From CAVXYC01 sp046154735 (lineage in GTDB: Bacteria > Chloroflexota > UBA6077 > JACCZL01), in assembly GCA_046154735.1 (NCBI GenBank), contig JBJXFJ010000257.1:1-9205 (forward strand): a stretch of DNA of 9,205 nt. Direction: 5' to 3'. The position numbers and the translations under genes are program-made. Each line of letters opens with the position of its first letter. Within the stretch, counting starts at the first letter, position 1. Below are positions 1-6,299 of this stretch, in pieces. A model generated the notes under the pieces. It was not told the origin of the DNA. It did not search any database and saw nothing but the letters and a program-made list of their open reading frames with translations.

Positions 1-287
1 AGCGCTCACAACCCGGCTATGTCGTAATGATCAAGGGTAGCGGCCATATCAGTTTCATGGATATTCCGTTTCTGCCGGTGGTGCCGGGATCAATGGTGGC
101 GGCCGGCATGGCCACAATCCAGATTGAGCGTGAACACGCCTGGCGAGTGATCTGCGATCATCTTCTGGCTTTCTTCGCCAGGCACCCTGGTGGCGCTCCC
201 GACCCGCACCTCGAGGGACTCAGTTGCAATGACCCGGAGGTCGCTCATGGACCTCCGCATGCCCTTGTGGCCGGGCACGCGACCTGA
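1..287 (+). CDS. alpha/beta hydrolase, PAF-acetylhydrolase/dienelactone-hydrolase-like (C-terminal fragment)
   Basis: The reading frame is open from the left edge (first full codon at 3) to TGA at 285-287, so only the C-terminal ~94 residues are present and the true start lies outside. The segment KGSGHISFMDIPFLP looks like the catalytic-histidine loop of PAF-acetylhydrolase-like and dienelactone-hydrolase-like serine hydrolases, with His in the GxGHxxFxD pattern. It is followed by a helix ending LLAFFARHPGGAPDPHLEGL and then PEV, which matches the usual family tail (AFF-x-RH-x-G, L-x-G, PEV). The nucleophile and acid residues are not in the window. The protein probably hydrolyses an ester or lactone; substrate and location cannot be told. 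The last ~15 residues after PEV look unconserved. The next gene on this strand starts 180 bp downstream. Confidence 0.7.
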   Translation, partial: RSQPGYVVMIKGSGHISFMDIPFLPVVPGSMVAAGMATIQIEREHAWRVICDHLLAFFARHPGGAPDPHLEGLSCNDPEVAHGPPHALVAGHAT

Positions 288-466
288 ATGTCCCCGCCGG
301 TTCCTCTCTCGCCTGGTTTCTCTGGCAGCTCGCGCGGTTGTCCCCTGGTGAATCTGTTGACAGGCAGTCCAATGCCGGCCATAGTAGCGGGCAGAGCCGG
401 TGTCATGAGTGAGCCGGCCATGGTGAAGCAGCCGTCCGCGCTGGAATTGCGCGAGGGAGGTTGTCC
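288..466. other. intergenic leader of the solute-binding protein gene
   Basis: This 179-bp gap separates the hydrolase stop from the binding-protein start. It holds one candidate sigma70-type promoter (357-385) and the Shine-Dalgarno site AGGGAGG (454-460). No convincing terminator hairpin was seen after the hydrolase. A 60-codon open frame starting at 288 has no Shine-Dalgarno site and no recognisable protein features, and is not called. Confidence 0.5.
357..385 (+). promoter_or_regulatory. candidate sigma70-type promoter for the solute-binding protein gene
   Basis: A perfect -35 hexamer TTGACA (357-362) is followed after exactly 17 bp by CATAGT (380-385), which matches TATAAT at 4 of 6 positions including the key A2 and T6. 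The start codon at 467 lies about 80 bp downstream, giving a roughly 75-nt leader. This is pattern matching only; the organism's sigma-factor preference is unknown. Confidence 0.45.
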
Positions 467-1726
467 GTGAAAGCAACGAGTCTGGTTGGGTTGGTCCTGG
501 CGTTCGTATTGATCGGTAGCGCGTGCAGTGCCCCGGCCGCGCCGGCCCCCACCGCGGCGCCGTCCGCTGCAAAGGCGCCGGGCCAGGCGCCCGCGGCGGA
601 TGCGGAGTGGGACCGCATCGTGGCGGCGGCCAAGCAAGAAGGCACGGTGACGATTTATGGACGCTTGCTCTCCGGGCCGGAGGGCACGGTGCTGGCGGAG
701 GCGTTCAAGCAGCAATTCGGCATTACCGTGGAGTTCGTTGCTGGGGCCGGCAGCCCCATGTTCACGCGTATCAAGGAAGAAAAGGCCTCCGGGCGGCCCA
801 CCGCGGATCTCTACGAGGGCTCACAGCCATGGCCGGGCAACATCGAACGAGCTGGCTACTTTGAGAATCTGAAGGACAAGCCGATTCCTTCACTGAAGGA
901 CCCGGAAAGCGTCTGGCTGACTGATCCCTGGTTTATGAGCGCGGAGAAGAATTATCTCAGTACGCGCTTTAGTGATTATCTGGCACACGTGGCCGTGAAC
1001 ACGCGGGTGGTGCCTGAGTCTGAGATGCCCAGAAGCTGGGAGGCACTTGCCACGGACCCGCGGTATAAGGGCAAGATTGGCTGGGTGGACCCCAAAACCA
1101 CCCAGGACATCGGCACGGTCTGGGCGCGGCACGGTTATGTGGGCAAAGGGCTCACCTTGGAGCATCTCTGGAGTATTTACAACATTCAGAGTCCGCAGCT
1201 CTTCGCCAACCCAGTGGAAGCCACCACGGCCATTGGTCGTGGTGAAGCCGGGCTGGGCACGGGTGCCACCTCATCCCTTGCTCCGTCAGTGAGCGCGGGT
1301 GCGCCGGTGAAGCTGCTCCTGTTCCCGGAGACGCCCATCGTCTCGCAGGGCAGCGGGATCGGCATCATCAAGGATTCGCCGCACATGAACGCCGCGCTGG
1401 TCTTCATCAACTGGGTGATGAGCAAGGATGGGATGGACCTGATTGCTCGAACCAACCAGGCCCGCACCATCCGCAAAGATGTCCACCCGGGGATTCCGGA
1501 GAACATGAAGTCGGAGGTGGTGGGGGGTGGAGCGCGAGGTCCAGAGTTTCTTCTCTCCGCGGAGCAGGCCGCGCTAGCGGGTGAGGTTGAATCCGCCGGG
1601 GTGATGCGCATGCTTACTGACGGTGCCTCGTTGGCCGACTTCAAAGCCGCCTACGAGAAATTCCTGAAGGACTGGGAAGGCAAAAATGGCGGCCCGCGGG
1701 ATGCGCCTGTGCGAGCCCGGGTCTAA
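467..1726 (+). CDS. extracellular solute-binding lipoprotein of an ABC transporter (COG1840/AfuA-like, ligand unknown)
   Basis: A 419-residue protein. I chose GTG 467 over TTG 461 because AGGGAGG at 454-460 sits 6 nt before the GTG, whereas it abuts the TTG. Residues 1-19 form a lipoprotein signal peptide (Lys2, hydrophobic LVGLVLAFVLIG, then S-A-C), so Cys20 is the probable lipidated residue. An Ala/Pro-rich linker (about 21-48) tethers the domain to the outer face of the membrane. The mature domain begins EWDRIVAAAKQEGTVTIYG, then FKQQFGITVEF and RIKEEKASGRPTADL, the order typical of periplasmic-binding fold proteins annotated as Fe3+-type (COG1840). Near the C-terminus, SPHMNAALVFINWVMS and the following RTIRKDVHPGIP are also family-typical. 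The Tyr-Tyr pair used by ferric-binding proteins is not seen, so iron is not supported as ligand. No permease or ATPase gene adjoins it, so it is an orphan within the window. Confidence 0.88.
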   Translation: MKATSLVGLVLAFVLIGSACSAPAAPAPTAAPSAAKAPGQAPAADAEWDRIVAAAKQEGTVTIYGRLLSGPEGTVLAEAFKQQFGITVEFVAGAGSPMFTRIKEEKASGRPTADLYEGSQPWPGNIERAGYFENLKDKPIPSLKDPESVWLTDPWFMSAEKNYLSTRFSDYLAHVAVNTRVVPESEMPRSWEALATDPRYKGKIGWVDPKTTQDIGTVWARHGYVGKGLTLEHLWSIYNIQSPQLFANPVEATTAIGRGEAGLGTGATSSLAPSVSAGAPVKLLLFPETPIVSQGSGIGIIKDSPHMNAALVFINWVMSKDGMDLIARTNQARTIRKDVHPGIPENMKSEVVGGGARGPEFLLSAEQAALAGEVESAGVMRMLTDGASLADFKAAYEKFLKDWEGKNGGPRDAPVRARV

Positions 1727-1944
1727 CGTCTTCGACATGGCAGCGGGTGCAGCGGAGCGCGGCGAGGATCGCAGTGCTCTGCTGCGCCGGACTGTCCGCG
1801 CTCTCGCGCGGATTATTCACCGTGTGTGGAAGAGGCGGCTGTGCCAGACGGGGCGTTCCATCGCTCTGCACCAGCACCGGCCAGCCCTCCGCGCCACCCA
1901 AGCCAACCTGCCGCAGGACCGGTGCATCGTCCGGGCGAGCGGCG
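1727..1944. other. GC-rich intergenic stretch without a recognisable gene
   Basis: This is the first half of a 450-bp convergent spacer between the binding-protein gene and the (-) oxidoreductase gene. Several frames on both strands are open at once, as expected of GC-rich non-coding DNA. None has a good Shine-Dalgarno site or recognisable motifs. The longest, on the minus strand (1641-2138), runs into the 3' end of the binding-protein gene. The stretch may be decayed or repeat-derived sequence; nothing further can be assigned. Confidence 0.4.
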
Positions 1945-2064
1945 CCTCCCGGTAGCGCGGCGGTCTCGTGCCCCGCGCCCGAGGATGCCCGCAACCCCGG
2001 CGCATACCTGGTACTTGGTGATTCCTTGAGCGCGGGGCACAAGACCGCCGCGCTACCGGGGAGG
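1945..2064. repeat. long-stem palindromic element (~120 bp)
   Basis: Arms 1948-1978 and 2030-2060 are reverse complements at 30 of 31 positions; the single mismatch is at C1967. The left arm starts CCCGGTAGCGCGGCGG and ends GTGCCCCGCGC. Pairing continues outward for 3 bp past a one-base bulge (1945-1947 with 2062-2064). It also continues inward with partial pairing (around 1980-1985 with 2023-2028), leaving a loop of roughly 40 nt. It lies between two convergent genes, so it could act as a bidirectional transcription stop, but there is no T-run. The size, near-perfect arms and intergenic position fit a dispersed palindromic repeat or MITE-like element. No transposase gene is present. Confidence 0.75.
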
Positions 2065-2080
2065 TCCGCTGTCGATGCGC

Positions 2081-2107
2081 GCGTTCGGTCACTGCGCAGC
2101 CGAACGC
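2081..2107. repeat. small inverted repeat (GCGTTCGG/CCGAACGC)
   Basis: GCGTTCGG (2081-2088) pairs with CCGAACGC (2100-2107) around an 11-nt loop. It lies just downstream of the long palindrome, in the same convergent spacer. A second, 7-bp pair (ACCTCCG 2126-2132 with CGGAGGT 2144-2150) follows. Either could help stop transcription from the minus-strand gene ending at 2177, but neither is followed by a T-run on that strand. Confidence 0.4.
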
Positions 2108-2176
2108 ACCAACCACACCGGTGAGACCTCCGAGCCACCCGTGCGGAGGTGCCTTATATCCCGTGAATATCCCGCT

Positions 2177-3319
2177 CTAGCGTGGGAGAATGCTGGGCAT
2201 CACATCGCGCGCAAACCAGCGCAATTGCTCCTTGAACTCTTCGGGGGGCATGCCTTCCGCCCAGTGGATCATGAGCTGATCGAGCCCGGGGTAGCGGTCC
2301 TGGTATTCCCGAATCTGATCAATCACCAGTGAGGGCGGTCCGCACAGCCAGGCCTTCTGGGCCACGCCGTCGCGAATTGTCGGCGTGCGGGCTGGAGCGC
2401 CGGGTGTGCCCCAGGTGCGACCGTGCTCATCGGCGTAGCGCACAAAGCCAAACGGCGCAAACCACTTGTAGCGCTCATCATGATAGGGCTCCACTCGCTG
2501 AATGGCTTCTTCTTGCGTATCGGCCAGGTAGAGCCCCACGCCCAGGCAGAGATCTTCACCGAGCTGGAGTTGTCGACCGGCTTTGGCCGATTCCTCTTGA
2601 TAGGCGTGGAATACCTGGTCCGTGATCAGCTCTCCGTTGAGCGTGACCATCCCCTTGATCCCGTGCTGAGCCATGAATGGGATGGACTTCCCACTGGCAA
2701 TGGGCTGCCAGATCTCCACCGGCAGGTGGATGGGCCGTGGCACCAGGGTGATCTCCGTGGGCGTGTAGCCGCGGAAAGGTACGGGCGCGGGAATCTGATA
2801 GTGCTTGCCGTGGTGGGAGAAAGACTCCTGGTGGAACGCTTTGAAGAGCACTTCCATCTGCTCTTCAAACAGCTCCATATTGGCCTGGCTGTCCAGCAGC
2901 GGCGCGCCGAGCGTCTCCACCTCACGTGTTTGATAGCCGCGACCAACGCCAAAGACAATGCGTCCGTTGGTCAGGATATCAGCCAGCGCGTAGTCCTCGG
3001 CAAGGCGCAACGGATGCCAGATGGGCAGCACGCTGAAGGCGCAGCCAAATTTGAGCCGACGCGTTTGCGTAGCCAGCCAGGTGCCAAACAGTATGAGATT
3101 GGGAATCACCTCATAGGCCTCGTGCTGGAAGTGGTGCTCAGCCATCCAGAGGCAGTCATAGCCCAGCTCATCCATGAGCTGGGAGACCTCGGTGGCGGTG
3201 CGATACGCTTCGATGATGCGCTCGTTGCTATAGCGACGCTCATCCGCGGGGGTGCCCTGCGGCCCCACGTTCTCCAGCTCAATCTGTCCAACATACAGGA
3301 CCGATACTTTCGTAATCAT
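2177..3319 (-). CDS. LLM class flavin-dependent oxidoreductase (luciferase-like monooxygenase family)
   Basis: A 380-residue single-domain protein of normal length for the bacterial luciferase-like TIM-barrel superfamily. The ATG at 3319 is preceded by GGGAGGG (complement of 3324-3330) 4 nt away, so the start is well supported. Landmarks in order: LMDELGYDCLWMAEHHF (48-64) with the characteristic AEHHF; the strand and loop LKFGCAFSVLPIWHPLRLAED (89-109); GRIVFGVGRGY (119-129), the flavin/phosphate-side loop; PRPIHLPVEIWQPIASG (194-210); and a C-terminal LCGPPSLVIDQIREYQ helix (325-340). The fold binds FMN or F420, and members oxidise diverse organic substrates, so cofactor and substrate cannot be assigned. 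No signal peptide is seen, so it is probably cytoplasmic. It is a single-gene transcription unit, divergent from the Kelch gene and convergent with the binding-protein gene. It differs in motifs and length from the second LLM protein (7828-8946), so the two are not a recent duplication. Confidence 0.92.
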   Translation of the reverse strand: MITKVSVLYVGQIELENVGPQGTPADERRYSNERIIEAYRTATEVSQLMDELGYDCLWMAEHHFQHEAYEVIPNLILFGTWLATQTRRLKFGCAFSVLPIWHPLRLAEDYALADILTNGRIVFGVGRGYQTREVETLGAPLLDSQANMELFEEQMEVLFKAFHQESFSHHGKHYQIPAPVPFRGYTPTEITLVPRPIHLPVEIWQPIASGKSIPFMAQHGIKGMVTLNGELITDQVFHAYQEESAKAGRQLQLGEDLCLGVGLYLADTQEEAIQRVEPYHDERYKWFAPFGFVRYADEHGRTWGTPGAPARTPTIRDGVAQKAWLCGPPSLVIDQIREYQDRYPGLDQLMIHWAEGMPPEEFKEQLRWFARDVMPSILPR

Positions 3320-3342
3320 GCCGCCCTCCCACGTTGCGACTC

Positions 3343-3371
3343 AGGATACCGGCTTAGTCTGATGCCTACAA
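3343..3371 (-). promoter_or_regulatory. weak candidate promoter for the minus-strand LLM gene
   Basis: Read on the minus strand, TTGTAG (3371-3366) is followed after 17 bp by TATCCT (3348-3343), which keeps T1, A2, T3 and T6 of the -10 consensus. The start codon is about 24 bp downstream. The -35 match is poor (3 of 6), so this is tentative. Confidence 0.3.
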
Positions 3372-3405
3372 CTGATGCCTCGGGTGCGGGTACGGCTGCA
3401 CGGTT

Positions 3406-3433
3406 GAGTGAAGAGTGAAGAGTGAAGAGTGAA
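3406..3433 (+). repeat. tandem heptanucleotide array (GAGTGAA)4
   Basis: Four perfect head-to-tail copies of GAGTGAA occupy 3406-3433 in the divergent spacer between the LLM and Kelch genes, about 87 bp upstream of the LLM start. It is one of three 7-bp-period arrays in the window's spacers, resembling the short tandemly repeated repetitive (STRR) sequences known from cyanobacteria. The copies are too short and have no spacers, so this is not a CRISPR. Confidence 0.9.
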
Positions 3434-3603
3434 AGCAGCCAGTGCGGACGAATGTGATCTGCACCCTGCCCCCGTCCCTCCTCACTAAACCGTATTGGGA
3501 GGCCGGCGGCAACGAAACACTGAGACACTCGCACCGACCAGGTTGTGCAGGATTCTGGGGTTCCTTGGTGGTGAAGTCAGTTGAATCTTGATCGCCAACG
3601 TGA

Positions 3604-3731
3604 GTAACTGTTCACGTCTCGATGGATGTTCACCGCGGAGACTCGGAGACTCGGAGACCCAGAAAGAACGACGAAGTAACTCTGCGTTTCCGAGTCTCCG
3701 CGGTGAACATTTGTCCCGTGGAATCTGAACA
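3604..3731. repeat. palindromic repeat element with perfect 22-bp inverted arms
   Basis: Arms 3626-3647 and 3689-3710 are perfect 22-bp reverse complements (left arm starts ATGTTCACCGCGGAGACTC) around a 41-nt loop. The left arm and loop start include three 8-bp tandem units, GGAGACTC, GGAGACTC and GGAGACCC (3637-3660). Outside the arms, GTAACTGTTCA (3604-3614) and TGAACA (3726-3731) form weaker outer ends that resemble those of the element at 6142-6299. It lies 80 bp upstream of the Kelch gene. The structure fits a dispersed intergenic hairpin repeat. The outer boundary is inferred; the 22-bp palindrome is directly visible. Confidence 0.7.
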
Positions 3732-3810
3732 CTTGCCAGCGTGATCTTCTGTTCCTCGGTCTTTCTTACTGAGGTATCCTGTTGCGATTCCATCTATAGC
3801 TGGAGGTGTC

Positions 3811-4830
3811 ATGGCACGTGCTCTTGTGCGGTTGATGGTCCTTATGAGCGTGACGGTGATGTCCACTGTGGCCAGTATGCTTCCATCCGGAACGACTCTG
3901 GCCCAGTCAGACGCGAATAACTGGGGTGAACGGGCTGACTTACTCCTGCGTCGCTCAGAGATCTCCATAGCCCAGAACAATGGGCGCATCTACGTGCTCG
4001 GTGGGTATCCGGGTGAGCGGATCACCTCAGACGCGGTGCAGGTGTACGATGTTGCAACCGATAGCTGGAGTCTGGGGCCGGCATTGCCCATGCCCATGCA
4101 TCACACCATGGCCGCGGCGGCCGGAGGGAAGCTGTTCATCATCGGTGGTGAGGGCGGGAATCCGGTCGGTGGACAATCGGTATTTCTCAATCTGACACAC
4201 GTCTTGAATGAAGATGCCGGGGTGTGGGAGCCCCGGGCCGACATGCCCACACGACGCAGTGGCGGAGGCGCCACCGAGATCGATGGCAAGATCTATGTTG
4301 CCGGAGGGCGCCCGCCGCGAGGCGGCGACTTCGCAATGTATGATCCGGACACTGATGTTTGGACAACGCTGCCCGATGTGCCCACGGCCCGCAATCACCT
4401 CGCGGTGAACGCCGTGGGCGGCAGGGTGGTGGTAGCTGGTGGGCGGTTTGGCGGCGGCGTGGGGAGTGAGATGACGGCCATCGTGGAGATCTACGACCCA
4501 GCTACCGGAAGCTGGTCCAGCGGCACGCCACTGCTCGCGCCGCGAGCCGGCATGGCCAGTGTCACCGGAAACGGTTGTCTCTATGCCGTGGGCGGGGAAG
4601 GCAACGATGCCGATCCCCGTGGGATTTTCGAAGAGAACGAGATGTTTAACCCCATGACGAATACCTGGCAGCGACTTCAGCCGATGCCGTTGCCAACGCA
4701 CGGGCTTACTGGCGCGGCGTTTCTGAATGGCCTGGTGTACATTCCCGGAGGCGCCATTGCGCGTGGCGTGAGTGGGCCGGATGTGTCATTGAAGCTGCAG
4801 GTATTCCGGGCGGATGCCGTGTGCCAATAG
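3811..4830 (+). CDS. secreted Kelch-repeat beta-propeller protein
   Basis: A 339-residue protein. ATG 3811 follows GGAGGT (3802-3807) by 3 nt, with no competing start. Residues 1-31 look like a Sec signal peptide (Arg-rich n-region, hydrophobic LMVLMSVTVMSTVASML, T-L-A before a likely cut after Ala31), so the domain is exported. Six Kelch-type hydrophobic-GG motifs follow: YVLGGY (61-66), FIIGGE (109-114), YVAGGR (162-167), VVVAGG (206-211), YAVGGE (258-263) and YIPGGA (310-315). Each is followed by the conserved blade end, e.g. VQVYDVATDSW, FAMYDPDTDVW, VEIYDPATGSW and NEMFNPMTNTW. This predicts a six-bladed propeller filling the whole mature protein, with no attached enzyme domain visible. 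Kelch propellers mostly bind ligands or partners; galactose-oxidase-like and sialate-mutarotase-like members also exist, and no catalytic residues can be named. It is transcribed alone, converging on the 4916-5911 gene. Confidence 0.9.
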   Translation: MARALVRLMVLMSVTVMSTVASMLPSGTTLAQSDANNWGERADLLLRRSEISIAQNNGRIYVLGGYPGERITSDAVQVYDVATDSWSLGPALPMPMHHTMAAAAGGKLFIIGGEGGNPVGGQSVFLNLTHVLNEDAGVWEPRADMPTRRSGGGATEIDGKIYVAGGRPPRGGDFAMYDPDTDVWTTLPDVPTARNHLAVNAVGGRVVVAGGRFGGGVGSEMTAIVEIYDPATGSWSSGTPLLAPRAGMASVTGNGCLYAVGGEGNDADPRGIFEENEMFNPMTNTWQRLQPMPLPTHGLTGAAFLNGLVYIPGGAIARGVSGPDVSLKLQVFRADAVCQ

Positions 4831-4847
4831 TGAGCGAATAGTGGTGA

Positions 4848-4894
4848 GGGTCAGGGGGATGAGGACAAACAGAAAGCGAGAATTCCCCTGACCC
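4848..4894. terminator. possible bidirectional terminator between convergent genes
   Basis: GGGTCAGGGG (4848-4857) and CCCCTGACCC (4885-4894) are a perfect 10-bp inverted repeat. It sits between the converging stop codons of the Kelch gene (ends 4830) and the minus-strand gene (ends 4916). The loop is 27 nt and there is no clean T-run, so intrinsic termination is plausible rather than shown. The right arm lies inside the CCCCTGA heptamer array, so alternative registers of pairing exist. Confidence 0.45.
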
Positions 4895-4919
4895 CTGACC
4901 CCTGACCCCTGACCCCTAC
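4885..4919 (+). repeat. tandem heptanucleotide array (CCCCTGA)4 plus a degenerate fifth unit
   Basis: Four perfect CCCCTGA units occupy 4885-4912, followed by CCCCTAC (4913-4919), which runs into the stop codon of the minus-strand gene ending at 4916. The repeat therefore reaches its last codons: the complement strand reads the final Asn-Thr-stop across the degenerate unit. The period is the same 7 bp as the other two arrays, with a different sequence. Confidence 0.9.
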
Positions 4920-5911
4920 GTATTCAACGTATCCTTGGCAAAGAACCGCTCCATGGTCATGAGCGACTTCGTGATGCCCTGCTCCTGGGTGTACTGGAAG
5001 TAGGTCTCCATGGCATCTCGATTGGCATTCACGCCATAGGCGTAGATGTCGCCGTACGAGGCCGCCTGATCGCGCATCGTCTCCCGGCTGTAGAGAATCA
5101 TGGATGAGCTGGCTTTGTCACTCAGATGGTCATCGTAAGCCAGATCCTTGGACTCGGCGAATGCGTCATAGAGCTTCCTGCTGAGCCCCTGATTCGCCTG
5201 GTCCAGTGTGCTGCTCATGGCGATGGCATGCACGGGAGTGAAGATGTGGTATTTGCGGATGAGCTCTTCGTTCATCTCGCGATAGTTGGTGAACATACGC
5301 CGCACGCTGGAGCTACTCTCAAGGAGGCTCCAGGCTTTGGAGTCGGTGATATCGCCGGTCACGGCATCCACTTCGCCATCCAGCAGGCGTTGCCAGGGAG
5401 CCTTGGCCGGCCCGGTGGCAATGGTAATCTCCGGCTGCTGACCATGGAGCTCAAACTTGTGCGCGCCATTTAGCAGCCAGCGCAGTTTGGTGATGTCCAC
5501 GCCGTGATGATGCTGGAGGAAGCCACGCGTATAAATGGTAATGGTGCTGCCATAGCCCACACTGGCAAAGAGCTTCCCCTCCAGGTCCTTCGGGCTATTA
5601 ATCCCTCGATCCGTGCGCACCCACAGATAGTTGAACACCGGCTTGCGCTTAATGAATACCGGTAGGCAGGTGATCTTCCAGCCAGAGTCTATAGCGGGAA
5701 CGATATCGCCGATGTTGGTGTCGATCAGACCGAACTCGCCGTCCTTGAATTTAGCCTTGTCATAGTAGCCGGCGGCCTCCATCGGTGCGCTTGGATTGAG
5801 CGTCACGCCTTCAATATTTACCCGCCCGTGAATGAGTGGCAGGATCACGTCATAGCGGAAATTTGGGAGCGAGCCCTGGGCTTCCAGGGCAATCTGTAGG
5901 GTCTCGGTCAT
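4916..5911 (-). CDS. 4,5-dihydroxyphthalate decarboxylase-like protein (periplasmic-binding-protein fold, cytoplasmic)
   Basis: A 331-residue protein beginning MTETLQIALEAQG. I chose the ATG at 5911 because GGGAAG lies 5 nt upstream, the length matches the family (~330 residues), and a good promoter (5952-5980) lies across the alternative upstream Met. The frame stays open to 6253, but that part runs through repeat DNA. Family-like order: LPLIHGRVNIEGVTL (about 24-38), FGLIDTNIGDIVPAIDSG, ITCLPVFIKRKPVFNYLWVR, INSPKDLEGKLFASVGYGST, then YTRGFLQHHHGVDITKLRW, LLDGEVDAVTG, VRRMFTNYREMNEELIRK, FTPVHAIAM, and a tail AYGVNANRDAMETYFQYTQEQG. This resembles my recollection of phthalate-pathway decarboxylase (Pht5). 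There is no signal peptide, which fits an intracellular enzyme better than a transport binding protein. The known family reaction converts 4,5-dihydroxyphthalate to protocatechuate plus CO2; the true substrate here is unproven. It is divergent from a phthalate-dioxygenase-style Rieske gene. The alternative is a generic NMT1/SBP-like ligand binder. Confidence 0.75.
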   Translation of the reverse strand: MTETLQIALEAQGSLPNFRYDVILPLIHGRVNIEGVTLNPSAPMEAAGYYDKAKFKDGEFGLIDTNIGDIVPAIDSGWKITCLPVFIKRKPVFNYLWVRTDRGINSPKDLEGKLFASVGYGSTITIYTRGFLQHHHGVDITKLRWLLNGAHKFELHGQQPEITIATGPAKAPWQRLLDGEVDAVTGDITDSKAWSLLESSSSVRRMFTNYREMNEELIRKYHIFTPVHAIAMSSTLDQANQGLSRKLYDAFAESKDLAYDDHLSDKASSSMILYSRETMRDQAASYGDIYAYGVNANRDAMETYFQYTQEQGITKSLMTMERFFAKDTLNT

Positions 5912-5951
5912 GGCAACTTCCCATTGAACTACGGATTGGTCACGCGCCGGC

Positions 5952-5980
5952 ACCATACCCGGAATCTGCAACTCCGTCAA
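5952..5980 (-). promoter_or_regulatory. candidate sigma70-type promoter for the decarboxylase-like gene
   Basis: On the minus strand, TTGACG (5980-5975) is followed after exactly 17 bp by TATGGT (5957-5952). The matches are 5 of 6 and 4 of 6 with T1, A2, T3 and T6 kept. The chosen start at 5911 lies about 40 bp downstream, a normal leader length. The alternative ATG at 5956 would fall inside the -10 box, which supports 5911 as the start. Confidence 0.5.
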
Positions 5981-6061
5981 CACCGCTGTGTGAATTGGAC
6001 GCGCCTCCGGGGTCAGATCATGGGGAGTGTGGCCAGGTCGCCCGGCGACTTTCTGACGCAG

Positions 6062-6142
6062 GGTGTCCGCGAGCGGACGGCGGGATAAATCCCGCACTCG
6101 GAGCGCAGTGCTTCCCTGGATTCTGAGCAGACACCAGTGTCG
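6062..6142. repeat. older, partial copy of the spacer repeat (copy A)
   Basis: This 81-bp stretch aligns with 6225-6306 (copy B). Both begin GGTGTCCGCGAG, carry a GCGG-RAT-NN-ATY-CCGC palindrome in the middle, and end ACCAGTGTCG. Copy A's palindrome is 6080-6095 (GCGGGAT AA ATCCCGC). Only the right-hand half of the larger element (6142-6299) is recognisable here; no matching left half is seen between 6001 and 6061. Confidence 0.7.
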
Positions 6143-6299
6143 GTAACTGTTCAGAACTCGGGTAGCGGCTTCGGCTCGTAGTGCGGAATTTATTCCGCCG
6201 TTCCTCGACGACAATCTGGCGGAAGGTGTCCGCGAGAGGACGGCGGAATACATTCCGCACTACGAGCCTGCCTCATCCCTCGATGTCTGAACAGATACC
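6142..6299. repeat. MITE-like nested palindromic element
   Basis: The outer ends GGTAACTGTTCAGA (6142-6155) and TCTGAACAGATACC (6286-6299) are inverted repeats matching at 13 of 14 positions. Inside, arms 6173-6201 and 6240-6268 are 29 bp long and match at 28 positions. Each arm contains its own small palindrome: GCGGAAT TT ATTCCGC (6183-6198) and GCGGAAT AC ATTCCGC (6243-6258). AGTGTC stands immediately outside both ends (6136-6141 and 6300-6305), consistent with a target-site duplication, although the copy A/copy B homology could also explain it. The 158 bp have no coding capacity and no transposase, so any mobility would depend on a partner elsewhere. The element sits between the promoters of two divergent genes. 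Confidence 0.65.

Noticed and set aside
288..470. 60-codon open frame between the hydrolase and the binding protein
   Set aside because: It has no Shine-Dalgarno site, its composition is not protein-like, and it overlaps the candidate promoter and the next gene's start.
467..1726. Ferric-iron-specific binding protein
   Set aside because: The overall family resemblance is there, but the Tyr-Tyr iron ligand pair is not seen, so the ligand is left open.
1641..2138. 165-codon open frame on the minus strand
   Set aside because: It overlaps the 3' end of the binding-protein gene and runs through the long palindrome. It has no Shine-Dalgarno site and no recognisable motif, and neighbouring frames are open too.
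2423..3418. 331-codon open frame on the plus strand
   Set aside because: It is antisense to the well-supported LLM gene, has no family motifs, and its end runs through the GAGTGAA array.
3406..3433. CRISPR array
   Set aside because: The units are 7 bp with no spacers between them. The same holds for the arrays at 4885 and 7722, and no cas genes are present.
4027..4701. 224-codon open frame on the minus strand
   Set aside because: It is antisense to the Kelch gene, which has a clear signal peptide, Shine-Dalgarno site and repeats.
5912..6253. N-terminal extension of the decarboxylase-like protein
   Set aside because: The extra 114 codons translate repeat DNA and the promoter region. The family-typical N-terminus and a Shine-Dalgarno site are at 5911.
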